This document shows, in pieces, positions 47,081 through 55,191 of a DNA stretch of 64,000 nucleotides. This stretch comes from Pseudoxanthomonas sp. X-1 (GTDB lineage: Bacteria > Pseudomonadota > Gammaproteobacteria > Xanthomonadales > Xanthomonadaceae). Below the pieces are notes generated by a model, which saw nothing but the letters and a program-made list of their open reading frames with translations, did not search any database and was not told the DNA's origin. Where the stretch lies: the NCBI RefSeq assembly GCF_020042665.1, contig NZ_CP083376.1:3942001-4006000 (forward strand), written 5' to 3'. Positions within the stretch are counted from its first letter, which is position 1, and each line of letters begins with the position of its first letter. Position numbers and translations under genes: made by a program.

Positions 47081-47120
47081 CTTCATCGCATGCTTGCGAT
47101 CTTCATCGCATGCTTGCGAT
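47081..47120. repeat. 20-base tandem duplication at the 3' end of the ferritin-like gene
   Basis: Two exact copies of CTTCATCGCATGCTTGCGAT lie side by side. The unit length is not a multiple of three, so the second copy shifts the reading frame at the C-terminus. Confidence 0.95.
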
Positions 47121-47544
47121 CGCGCATGACCGCGTGGGTCTCCTGCACCTTGGGCAGCAGCTGCACGATTTCCTGCTTGGCGGCGACCGACAGGTCGGCA
47201 TCGTTGGCGGCGTCCTTGAACGCCTTCAGCAGGCGATCCTCGGACTCCTCGAGCTCGGCCACATAGCCGTACTGGGTGTCGCCGAACGCGGCGCGGACCT
47301 TGCCATACAGTTCCTGCATGCTGCCGACCAGGGTGCCGTGCTCTGCCGGCTTCTCGCCGGAGGCGGCCACCACGCTGGTCAGGCGGTTGACGATGTCAGC
47401 CTTGGTGCCGGCGATGCGGCTGAACAACGAGGCCAGCTCGGCATCCTTCACCTTCTCGGCGGCATCGCGGTAGAAGCTCTCGCCGTCGCGGGCGATCTCG
47501 ATCAGGTCGTTGACGGCGTGGGCGGTGTGCTTTTCGACGGACAT
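47083..47544 (-). CDS. PA2169/DUF2383-type four-helix bundle (ferritin-like) protein
   Basis: 153 residues from MSVEKHTAHAVNDLIEIA, with AAGGAGC upstream. A helical bundle with carboxylate residues in IARDGESFYRDAAEKV, HGTLVGSMQELYGKVR and YVAELEESEDRLLKAF, like the PA2169-family ferritin-like proteins associated with stress. No signal peptide. The normal C-terminus would read ...KHAMKQAS; the 20-base duplication instead gives ...KHAMKIASMR. This alters only the last few residues, so function is probably kept. Confidence 0.87.
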   Translation of the reverse strand: MSVEKHTAHAVNDLIEIARDGESFYRDAAEKVKDAELASLFSRIAGTKADIVNRLTSVVAASGEKPAEHGTLVGSMQELYGKVRAAFGDTQYGYVAELEESEDRLLKAFKDAANDADLSVAAKQEIVQLLPKVQETHAVMRDRKHAMKIASMR

Positions 47545-47717
47545 GGGGTTGCTCCTTGAATGGGAGCGCCAGTCTGCCGAGGCGGCCGAAGCACGCCGTG
47601 AGCGGCTTCGGCGCGCACCGTGACGCGGCGCGAACGTCGGCCTCACGCGCCGCATGCGCCGCCACTGCCAGGCGCGCGCGGCGATAATGGCGGCCCTTCT
47701 TCCGCCGGTACGACCCG

Positions 47718-48341
47718 ATGCGCTTGTTCGTGCTGCTGGCTGCCTGGATCCTGTTCCTGGCGCTGCCGGCCCAGGCCCGCGTCCGCGTGCAGGACGGCGA
47801 CCTGCTGTTCGTGACCGCGGCCAGGACCGGCCTGAGCGGCGCGATCGATGACGCCACCGGCAAGCGGGGCCAGCCCAGCTACGACCATGTCGGCCTGGTC
47901 GCGCACGACGGCCGCGCGCCGGTGGTGCTGCATGCCGACGAGGCAGGCTCGCGCGCGCAGCCGCTGGCCCGGTTCCTCGAGGAGGCCAGGGCGAAGCAGC
48001 GGCAGGTGGTCGTCTACCGGCTCAAGCGCGACCAGCGCGCGGCGATTCCCGATGCCATCGCCAAGGCGCGCACGCTGCTGGGCAGGCCCTACAACGAGAC
48101 CTACGTGCAGAACGAGGACAGCTACTACTGCTCGGACTTCATCGAACGCGCGTTCCGCGCGCACCATGTCTTCGCACTGCAGCCGATGAACTTCCGCAAT
48201 CCGCAGACCGGGCAGATCTCGCAGTACTGGATCGACTTCTACCGCGACAAGGGCATGGCCGTGCCGCAGGACGCGCCGGGCACCAATCCCAACGACATGT
48301 CCGCCTCGCCGGCGCTGCAACGGGTCGGCGTGCTGCCCTGA
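47718..48341 (+). CDS. YiiX/YebB-like NlpC/P60-superfamily cysteine hydrolase
   Basis: 207 residues with a signal peptide (MRLFVLLAAWILFLALPAQA). Catalytic residues of the circularly permuted NlpC/P60 fold are His57 in SYDHVGLV and Cys138 in DSYYCSDFI. The permuted order (His before Cys) and short length are typical of YiiX/YebB-type amidases or lipid-modifying enzymes. Likely periplasmic; substrate unknown. Starts about 170 bases from the divergent ferritin-like gene. Confidence 0.87.
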   Translation: MRLFVLLAAWILFLALPAQARVRVQDGDLLFVTAARTGLSGAIDDATGKRGQPSYDHVGLVAHDGRAPVVLHADEAGSRAQPLARFLEEARAKQRQVVVYRLKRDQRAAIPDAIAKARTLLGRPYNETYVQNEDSYYCSDFIERAFRAHHVFALQPMNFRNPQTGQISQYWIDFYRDKGMAVPQDAPGTNPNDMSASPALQRVGVLP

Positions 48342-48448
48342 ACACGCCGGGCGGCGCCGGTCATCAGGTTTTGGACAGGTTTCCGTCACCCGCCGCTGAC
48401 CCGGCCGGTGCCAAGGTCGCCGCATCCATCACTCACCGGGAGAAGCAC

Positions 48449-48670
48449 ATGGGACTGTTCCGCCTCGTCGCCCTCGGCACCGCCGGCGCCATCGCCTACA
48501 AGCTCTGGAAAGACCGGCAGGCGCGCGATGCCGCCGCCACCTCCTCCTACGACCGCGGCGACGTCACGCCGCCGCACGGCGATCCGCTGATCGGCGCGGC
48601 CACGGCCAGCTGGGAGCCGGAACCGGCGACGCCGGCCGCGCAGTCCAGCCGCGGCTTCGGCGACACCTGA
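48449..48670 (+). CDS. Small membrane-anchored hypothetical protein
   Basis: 73 residues from MGLFRLVALGTAGAIAYKLW, with GGGAGAAG upstream. A single N-terminal hydrophobic helix is followed by a charged and Pro/Ala-rich tail. Such short proteins are common in xanthomonads and lack a known role. A strong terminator follows. Confidence 0.75.
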   Translation: MGLFRLVALGTAGAIAYKLWKDRQARDAAATSSYDRGDVTPPHGDPLIGAATASWEPEPATPAAQSSRGFGDT

Positions 48671-48676
48671 AGCCTC

Positions 48677-48705
48677 AACGCCGGGGCCGCGCGTCCCGGC
48701 GTTTT
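48677..48705 (+). terminator. Intrinsic terminator after the small membrane protein gene
   Basis: AACGCCGGG and CCCGGCGTT form a perfect nine-base stem around a nine-base loop, followed by TT (TTTT including stem end). Placed six bases after the stop codon. Confidence 0.85.
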
Positions 48706-48732
48706 GCCTCCATGACGCCGAGGACATCATCC

Positions 48733-48773
48733 GCGGCGCACGGCAAGCCTTCGGACCTGCCGTGCGCCGCTTT
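48733..48773 (+). terminator. Second hairpin between convergent genes
   Basis: GCGGCGCACGGCA and its exact complement form a 13-base stem with a twelve-base loop, followed by TTT. It lies 17 bases beyond the end of the minus-strand GAF gene and probably backs up the terminator at 48677. Confidence 0.65.
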
Positions 48774-48787
48774 GCATTGATCGCGCG

Positions 48788-49594
48788 TCAGGAGTCAGCC
48801 GCCGGCCCGACCTGGTCCGCGATCCGGCGTGCGTAGGCCTGGATCAGATGGATCATGTCCGGGGTGATGGTGCGTGACTCGGCATCCAGCGCACACACGG
48901 TGCCGAACACCGTGTCGTCGTCCATCAGGATCGGTACCGAGATGTAGCTCTTGAAGCCGTACAGCGCCGGCAGCGGGCTGCAGGCGTAGACGGGGTGGTC
49001 GGCCGCCGCGCCGAAGACGATGACCTCGCGCGACTTGAGCGCATCGCCGCAGATGGTGACTTCCAGTTCCAGCTTCTGGCCCGGCGCCATGCCGAAATCG
49101 AGCTGGTCGTAGAAGGCCAGCGCGCTCCAGTGGGTCTGGTCCACACGCGACAGCGCGGTGAAGCGCATGCCGGTGAGCTCATGGATGGCGCGCAGCATCC
49201 GCGGCACGCCCTCGACCTGCTCGGCCACCTGCGCATCGATCCATTCCCTGGCCGGCGACGCCTGCGCCGACCTGCCCTTCTCGCGCTTGATCCGCGCCGC
49301 CAGGACCTGGATGGTCAGGTGATCGACGAAGCCGCGCACGGCCGAGACCGCGCCGCGGACGATCGGGTTGGGCCCGACCACGCACAGGTGGCGGTCCACG
49401 CAGCGCACATCCTTGAACCCATGCCGCAGCTTGAACTCGGCCGCGTGCCTGGACAGCTGCGCCAGCCACTCCGCGCCGGGCGCCGCGTCCAGCAGGGCCA
49501 CCAGCACGTCGTCGTGCCCGGCCACGCCGGCGCGGCCGGGCACCTCGAAGCCCACGATCAGGGGCAGATGCGGCACGGGCGGGGATTGCGGCAT
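48788..49594 (-). CDS. GAF-domain sensor protein
   Basis: 268 residues. The N-terminal part (about 1-90) is a helical/mixed region not recognised. A GAF domain follows (about 105-260: LRAIHELTGMRFTALSRVDQTHWSALAFYDQLDFG, ICGDALKSREVIVFGAAADHP, YISVPILMDDDTVFGTVCALDAESR). No output domain. Free-standing GAF proteins bind small molecules or act on partners; the adjacent, divergent GAF-GGDEF-EAL gene is a plausible partner. Upstream, 318 bases separate the two starts with no gene. Confidence 0.84.
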   Translation of the reverse strand: MPQSPPVPHLPLIVGFEVPGRAGVAGHDDVLVALLDAAPGAEWLAQLSRHAAEFKLRHGFKDVRCVDRHLCVVGPNPIVRGAVSAVRGFVDHLTIQVLAARIKREKGRSAQASPAREWIDAQVAEQVEGVPRMLRAIHELTGMRFTALSRVDQTHWSALAFYDQLDFGMAPGQKLELEVTICGDALKSREVIVFGAAADHPVYACSPLPALYGFKSYISVPILMDDDTVFGTVCALDAESRTITPDMIHLIQAYARRIADQVGPAADS

Positions 49595-49912
49595 CTGCAG
49601 GGATCTTCGGTTGGGTCGGCATAGCTTAACGGGACAGCTTTGTAATTTCGCCGGGTCCGCGCGCCAAGGCGGCGATCGGAGCGACGTTCCGCCCGCCGGT
49701 CGCGGACACCCGGCGCCCGCCGCGCGGCGGCACGTCCGGCATGGACCCGCACGGCGAGGTGAGCCGCGCTGCACAAGCCGCCCGATGGTCGCGTCCCGGT
49801 CGCGCGCAGGCGCGTAACGTTGGACACGAACGCCAGTGCCCGCCCCGCAGCCTGTTCTTCGTTGGCATGTTTCCTGCTCGCCTAGTTCGCGGCCCTGTCT
49901 GGTGGAACGCCC
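49595..49912. other. Divergent intergenic region between GAF and GGDEF/EAL genes
   Basis: 318 bases. No gene or clear operator was found; it must contain both promoters. Confidence 0.5.
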
Positions 49913-51667
49913 ATGGTCCAGTCGTTGAAGACCGAAGATGAACGCCTGGCACTGATCCGCAGCCTGGATCTGGCCAAGATCGTCGACCTGCCCGAGCTGC
50001 AACGGCTGACCCGCCTGGTCTGCCAGATCTTCGACGTGCCCATGTCGCTGATCTCCATCGTCGGCGAGGAGCAGCAGTTCTTCATCGCACGCCAGGGCTT
50101 CCCGCTCAGCTCCCTCGCCCGCGCATCGTCGGTCTGCGACATCACCATCACCCGCCGGGAACTGGTCGAGATCGAGGACCTGCGCCAGGACCCGCGCTTC
50201 GCCGACAACGACCTGGTGCTGCAGGCGCCGCACCTTCGCTTCTACGCCGGCGCACCGCTCATCACCGCGTCCGGATACGCCATCGGCGCGCTGTGCCTGC
50301 TGGACCACAGCCCGCGCAGGCTCAGCGACCAGCAGCGCCAGCAACTGGAGACGCTGGCGACGCTGACCGTCGACCAGATCAGCCTGTTGAGCTCGGTGGG
50401 TCGGCGCGAGCCGGTCACCGGCCTGCCCAACCGCCAGCAGTTCACCCTGGACCTGGGCGCGCTGATCGAGGCCAGGCCCTACGATCGCCACACGCTGATG
50501 GTCCTGGACGTGTTCGACGTGCATGCCGCGCACCTGCTGGGCCAGGCGCGCGGCATGGCGCCGGTGGAATCACTGATCCGCCAGGTCGGCGAGCGCCTGT
50601 CCCGGCTGCTGACCGACATCGCGCCGCTGTACCACGTCGGCGTGTCGCGCTTCGCCTTCATGCTCAGCGACCTGTCCAGCGACGAACGCGAAGCGATCCT
50701 GGAGCGCGTGCGGCTGGCGGCCACCCGTCCGGTCCTGGTCGACGGCCTGCAGATGCTGCCCATGTGCCACGGCGGCGTCACCGCCTTCGATGCGTCCAAC
50801 GCCGGCGACGCGCTGCGCCGGGCGATCGTGGCCATGCACCAGGCGCTGGACCAGCGCCAGCCCTGGCTGCGCTACGAACCCACGCGCGACCTGCAGCTGC
50901 GCCGCGATTACCGCCTGGCCGCCGATCTGCCGACCGCGATCGCCAACGACCAGCTGTACCTGATGTTCCAGCCCCGCGTGGACCTGGCGACCCGCAGGAT
51001 GGTCGGGGTCGAGGCGCTGCTGCGCTGGCGGCACGAGGAGCTGGGCGAGGTCTCGCCCGCCGAGTTCGTGCCGGTGGTCGAACGCACCGCGCTGATGCCG
51101 CAGGTGACCGACTGGGTGATCCGCCAGGCGCTGTCGCAGATGCGGACCTGGATCGCGCGGGGCATGGACCTGAGGCTGTCGCTGAACGTCTCGCCGGCCG
51201 ATTTCCGCGTCGGCGACCTGCCGCAGCGCCTGTCGAGCCAGCTCAAGCGCACCGGGCTGGATCCGGCCCTGCTGGAAATCGAGATCACCGAGGGCGAGTG
51301 GCTGGAACGCACGCCCGAAGTCTCGCGCCAGCTCAGCGAGATCAGCGCGATGGGCGTGCACATCGCGGTGGACGACTTCGGCGCGGGCTACAGCAACTTC
51401 GCCTACCTCACCACCCTGCCGATCAACACGATCAAGATCGACCGCAGCCTGGTGCAGGGCTTCCCCGGCGTGCTGCAGAAGGGCGCGATGGTGCGCTCGA
51501 TCATCACCCTGGCCCACGACCTGGGCTTCCACACCGTGGCCGAAGGCGTGGAGACCGAGGAAGAAGCGGTGGCGCTGAAGACCCTGCGCTGCCGCGAAGC
51601 GCAGGGCTTCATCTTCCATCGCCCGATGCTGCCGCGGGATATCGACCGTTTGCGCGACGTTGCCTGA
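49913..51667 (+). CDS. GAF-GGDEF(degenerate)-EAL cyclic-di-GMP phosphodiesterase
   Basis: 584 residues. GAF domain at about 20-165 (LTRLVCQIFDVPMSLISIVGEEQQFFIARQGFP). The following GGDEF-like domain (about 170-310) has lost its signature: the GGDEF site reads HVGVSRFAFML, so it cannot make c-di-GMP. The EAL domain (about 330-575) is complete: GVEALLRWR, LNVSPADF, EIEITEGEWLE, DDFGAGYSNFAYL, IKIDRS, AEGVETEEEA and QGFIF. So it is likely a phosphodiesterase controlled by the GAF ligand, with the dead GGDEF as a regulator. Confidence 0.93.
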   Translation: MVQSLKTEDERLALIRSLDLAKIVDLPELQRLTRLVCQIFDVPMSLISIVGEEQQFFIARQGFPLSSLARASSVCDITITRRELVEIEDLRQDPRFADNDLVLQAPHLRFYAGAPLITASGYAIGALCLLDHSPRRLSDQQRQQLETLATLTVDQISLLSSVGRREPVTGLPNRQQFTLDLGALIEARPYDRHTLMVLDVFDVHAAHLLGQARGMAPVESLIRQVGERLSRLLTDIAPLYHVGVSRFAFMLSDLSSDEREAILERVRLAATRPVLVDGLQMLPMCHGGVTAFDASNAGDALRRAIVAMHQALDQRQPWLRYEPTRDLQLRRDYRLAADLPTAIANDQLYLMFQPRVDLATRRMVGVEALLRWRHEELGEVSPAEFVPVVERTALMPQVTDWVIRQALSQMRTWIARGMDLRLSLNVSPADFRVGDLPQRLSSQLKRTGLDPALLEIEITEGEWLERTPEVSRQLSEISAMGVHIAVDDFGAGYSNFAYLTTLPINTIKIDRSLVQGFPGVLQKGAMVRSIITLAHDLGFHTVAEGVETEEEAVALKTLRCREAQGFIFHRPMLPRDIDRLRDVA

Positions 51668-51982
51668 GCAAGGCGGCCGCAGGACAGGCGCGGGCGCGGG
51701 CTGCTCAGGACAGGCCAGCCCTGTCCAGGATCGAAGACGGCCAATCAGGGCCACCAGGCTGGATCAGGTCGCACCGCAGTGCGCTTGTTCGCTGGAAAAC
51801 GCGACGGCGCAGCGCTCCGCCCCTCCCTCTTGCCGGAGGCGAAGGGAAGGGCTGGGGAGGGGTTCATCGAGCAGCACCACAACCGCAAGCCACAAAACCC
51901 CGTGGGAGCCGCCATGGCGGCGATGAGGCTTTCCCGGTAAAGCCACTCGCTGCCATGGCAGCTCCCACCAGGCAAGGCGCCT
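51668..51982. other. Intergenic region holding a REP pair
   Basis: 315 bases between convergent genes with no gene. It contains the inverted REP pair at 51902-51968; nearer 51820-51870 it is purine/pyrimidine skewed (CTCCCTC, GGGAAGGG, GGGGAGGGG). Confidence 0.6.
51902..51968. repeat. REP-type inverted pair (REPIN-like)
   Basis: Two 22-base arms beginning GTGGGAGC and ending GCTCCCAC are inverted repeats differing at two positions. Each arm has an internal palindrome around CCATGG (GCCGCCATGGCGGC). Arms are separated by 23 bases. The layout matches REP doublets mobilised by TnpA-REP transposases, common in Stenotrophomonas, Xanthomonas and Pseudomonas intergenic DNA. Confidence 0.85.
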
Positions 51983-52729
51983 TCAGCGCAACCCACCGCC
52001 CGCCTTGATGCGCTCGCCGGTCAGCCAGCGCGCGTCGTCCGAGGCCAGGAACACCGCCACGTCGGCGATATCGTCCGGCACACCGACGCGGCCCAGCGGC
52101 GTCTGCGCCACGATCTGCGTCTGCATCGGCGAACCGATGAAGCCCGCGCTCTGCGCGCCTTCGGTATCGACCATGCCCGGATTGATGCTGTTGATGCGGA
52201 TCCCGCGCGGGCCCAGCTCGCGCGACAGCACGCCGGTGATCGCATCCACCGCGCCCTTGGTCGCGGTGTAGACCACCATGCCCGCCGGCTCCAGCGCGCT
52301 CACCGTCGAGCCGATGTTGATGACGCTGGCGCCCTGCCCCAGGTGCGGCAGCGCGGCCTGCGTCACCTGCAGCAGGCCCAGCACGTTGATGTCGAAATGG
52401 CGATGGAAGTGCGCCGGCGTGACGTCTTCCAGCGGCACCGCCTCATACACGCCCGAATTGTTGACCACGATATCCAGACGGCCGAAGCGTTCGACGGTCG
52501 CGGCCACCAGCGCCTTGGCCTGTTCCGCATCGGCCACGTCGCCCTGCACCGCCGCCGCCTGGCCGCCGGCCTGGGTGATGCGCGCCACCACCGCGTCGGC
52601 GCCGCTGCGGCTGGACGCGTAGTTCACCACCACCGACGCGCCGGCGGCGCCCAGCGCCGTGGCAATGGCCGCGCCGATACCCTTGGAGGCGCCTGTCACC
52701 AGCGCCACTTTTCCTGCGAGCTTGCTCAT
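51983..52729 (-). CDS. Short-chain dehydrogenase/reductase (3-oxoacyl-ACP reductase-like)
   Basis: 248 residues from MSKLAGKVALVTGAS, with AGGAAG upstream. The NAD(P)-binding motif TGASKGIG is at 12-19, NNSG at 90-93, and the catalytic triad Ser141, Tyr154 and Lys158 (YTATK) is intact. C-terminal INPGMVDTEG is typical. Reduces carbonyls with NAD(P)H; the substrate is unknown, and it is not in a fatty-acid operon. Divergent from an EAL gene, with 321 bases between starts. Confidence 0.93.
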   Translation of the reverse strand: MSKLAGKVALVTGASKGIGAAIATALGAAGASVVVNYASSRSGADAVVARITQAGGQAAAVQGDVADAEQAKALVAATVERFGRLDIVVNNSGVYEAVPLEDVTPAHFHRHFDINVLGLLQVTQAALPHLGQGASVINIGSTVSALEPAGMVVYTATKGAVDAITGVLSRELGPRGIRINSINPGMVDTEGAQSAGFIGSPMQTQIVAQTPLGRVGVPDDIADVAVFLASDDARWLTGERIKAGGGLR

Positions 52730-53050
52730 CTTGATGCTTCCTGAAAATGAAGGGGGAAAACGCGCGCCCTGCCAACGCAGGCGGCGTGCCGGCAAAGAAT
52801 GGAGCGTGGACACGAGCCGGATAAGCCGGGAATCCGGGGAAAAAGCATCCCGCCTGCGGGATAAGCCCAGGGCGCTCGCGTCATGAGATGCGCGCCGTCG
52901 CGCCGGCGCGGCGCCGCAACGCGCGCGTTGCCGGAAACGCGCGCGCCGCCATTGCGCAACGGCGGCGCAACGACGGTTGCAACACTGCGTTTTTCGCACG
53001 CGGCCAGCGTATCCTGCTAGCCACTTGTCGCTGCCGAAGGCACACATCGC
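52730..53050. other. GC-palindrome-rich intergenic region
   Basis: 321 bases between divergent SDR and EAL genes. About 52880-52980 is packed with CG-rich palindromes such as CAACGCGCGCGTTG and repeated GCGCAAC/GTTGCGC. No gene seen. Confidence 0.5.
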
Positions 53051-53845
53051 ATGGAACCGGCGCGCCCCTCCAGCCCCAAAGGCAACTCAGCGCCGTGCGC
53101 CAACTGCGGCACCGGCCAGCCGCTGGATTTCCAGATCCGGATGGCCTTCCAGCCCATCGTCGATGCGCGCACGCGCTCCATCTACGGCTACGAGGCGCTG
53201 GTGCGCACCGCCGAGGGCGGCGGCGCCATGGAGGTGCTGGCCCGCGTCACGCCCGAGCAGCTGTACCGCTTCGACCAGACCTGCCGGGTCAAGGCCATCG
53301 AGACCGCCGCGCGCCTGGGCCTGCAGGGCTACCTGTCGATCAACTTCCTGCCCAACGCCGTGTACGAGCCGGCCACCTGCATCCAGCTGACGCTGCAGGC
53401 CGCGCGGCGCCACGGCTTCCCCAGCGAGCGGTTGATCTTCGAAACCGCCGAGTCCGAACAGGTGCGCGACGAGGCGCACCTGACCCGCATCTTCCAGGAC
53501 TACCGCGAGCGCGGCTTCCTCACCGCGATGGACGACTTCGGCGCCGGCTACGCCGGCCTGAAGCTGCTGGCCAACTTCCAGCCCGACCTGATCAAGCTGG
53601 ACATGGCCCTGATCCGCGACATCGACCGCGACCCCGCGCGCCAGGCCATCGTGCGCGGCATCGTCGGCATCGCCAACGCACTGGGCTGCCAACCCCTGGC
53701 CGAAGGCGTGGAGACCGTGGAGGAATTCCGCTACCTGCACGGCCTGGGCATCGCCCTGTTCCAGGGCTACCTGTTCGGCCGCCCGCTGCTCGAACAGCTG
53801 GGCGAGGTGGAGCCGGCGCTGTGGGCCAAGTGCCTGGACGGCTAA
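53051..53845 (+). CDS. EAL-domain phosphodiesterase with N-terminal CxxC
   Basis: 264 residues, an EAL domain with a short N-terminal extension carrying CANCG (Cys16, Cys19). EAL motif is YEAL (Glu48); INFLPN carries the conserved Asn, and ETAE, MDDFGAGYAGL, IKLDM, AEGVET and QGYLFGRP follow. All main catalytic positions appear present. The lone CxxC could bind metal or sense redox, or be irrelevant. Third c-di-GMP-degrading candidate in the window. Confidence 0.9.
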   Translation: MEPARPSSPKGNSAPCANCGTGQPLDFQIRMAFQPIVDARTRSIYGYEALVRTAEGGGAMEVLARVTPEQLYRFDQTCRVKAIETAARLGLQGYLSINFLPNAVYEPATCIQLTLQAARRHGFPSERLIFETAESEQVRDEAHLTRIFQDYRERGFLTAMDDFGAGYAGLKLLANFQPDLIKLDMALIRDIDRDPARQAIVRGIVGIANALGCQPLAEGVETVEEFRYLHGLGIALFQGYLFGRPLLEQLGEVEPALWAKCLDG

Positions 53846-53852
53846 GGCCGTC

Positions 53853-53876
53853 GATTTGAATAGAGATTTGAATAGA
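53853..53876. repeat. 12-base tandem repeat
   Basis: GATTTGAATAGA twice in succession just after the EAL gene stop. AT-rich against a GC-rich background. A related GAATAGATT occurs near 53957. Confidence 0.8.
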
Positions 53877-54126
53877 TAATCGACCGCCAAGGCTGCCGAA
53901 AAGCCTTGCGCCTCAAACCGCTACGCCCGATTCGCCTGGCCGCCAGGCGACCGCCGTGAATAGATTCGCGCAGGCGCACGCCCGATCGCGATGTTCTTGC
54001 CAGGCGTGATCCTGGCGTTTCCTGTATCGACATTGCGCCTTTTCGGCGTCCCCACGGCACTACGCGGGCCGAGCTGCCGCGATGATATCGGCCCGTGCTA
54101 GGTCTGGCTGACAGCGCTCAGGGCTG

Positions 54127-55026
54127 TCACCAGCTTCGTTTCAGATCGCCAAGATGCTGGACCAGCGCATGGGCCACGTCGACGGTGGCCTCGCGTGCCG
54201 GGAAATGGCCAACGCCGGGCAGCACGATGCGCCGATACCCGCCGGTAAAGAAGCGCGCATCGTGCGCCGACTCCGCCGGTGGGTCGCAGCGGTCGTCTTC
54301 GCCCTGGATCATGAGGGTCGGCACGCGCAGGGTCTCGACGGCAGCCAGGCGTTGCCGGGCCGCGGCGTAGCGCGGGTCCAGCGGCTCGGACCGCCAGCGG
54401 CTTCGATAACCGTGCAGGGTGACGGCCACCCAGTCGGGGTTGCGGAAACTTTCCGCCGTCCTGGCGAACGCCGCCTCGTCATACCAACCTGGCGGACTCC
54501 AGTCTTGCCATTGCAGACGCGCAAAGCCGATGGGATCGGCCGCGACCGCCGCCGCGCCGCCATCGGTCGCCATGAACCACTGATACCACCAGCGCTGGCT
54601 CTGTTCGAACGACGCAGGGATCTGAAACCGCCCGCGCGGGGCATAGCCGATCGCCAGCGAAGCGATGGCGGCGACGCGCTCGGGCCAGAGCGCGGCAAGC
54701 ACATACGCAGCGCGCCCGCCCCAGTCGTGGCCAACAACGGCGAAACGATCCCAGCCCAACGCATCGGCAAGATCGATCGCGTCCTGCGCAAGCGCGACGC
54801 CCGTGCCATCGCGCAGCGTGTCCGAAGACCGGAAGCGCGTCGGGCCAAAGCCGCGCAACCAGGGCGCGACCCAGCGATAGCCGGCGGCCTCCAGCGCTGG
54901 CGCCACCTGGGCCCAGCCGAGCACGTCATCGGGCCAACCATGCAGCAACAGCACCGGGGACCCGTCCTCAGGGCCGCCGCAGGCATAGCCGATGTCCAGC
55001 GTGTCCGTCGCGAGGGTGTGGGTCAT
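54127..55026 (-). CDS. Alpha/beta hydrolase, epoxide hydrolase-like
   Basis: 299 residues from MTHTLATDTLDIG, with GGAGG seven bases upstream. The nucleophile elbow is VVGHDWGG with Asp101 instead of Ser, the hallmark of epoxide hydrolases and haloalkane dehalogenases. The oxyanion motif is HGWPDD near 29-34; the acid is in GEDD and the base in GVGHFPARE. A cap domain contains WWYQWFM and aromatic residues. Acts on an organic epoxide or halide, substrate unknown. Convergent with nothing closer than 280 bases downstream. Confidence 0.9.
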   Translation of the reverse strand: MTHTLATDTLDIGYACGGPEDGSPVLLLHGWPDDVLGWAQVAPALEAAGYRWVAPWLRGFGPTRFRSSDTLRDGTGVALAQDAIDLADALGWDRFAVVGHDWGGRAAYVLAALWPERVAAIASLAIGYAPRGRFQIPASFEQSQRWWYQWFMATDGGAAAVAADPIGFARLQWQDWSPPGWYDEAAFARTAESFRNPDWVAVTLHGYRSRWRSEPLDPRYAAARQRLAAVETLRVPTLMIQGEDDRCDPPAESAHDARFFTGGYRRIVLPGVGHFPAREATVDVAHALVQHLGDLKRSW

Positions 55027-55191
55027 GCATCCTCCAATGTCGGAACCAGGCAAAGCGCCACGCACCGTCTTCACGCCCGCGCGAGGCGCCCGACGGAGCC
55101 AGGACCGGAAGCCTAAAGCGCACGGATGCGAAAGCGCATGACGGTGACCCCCAGGCGGAGGGCGCCAACGTGGCGGCGCGCCTCTCCGCGC

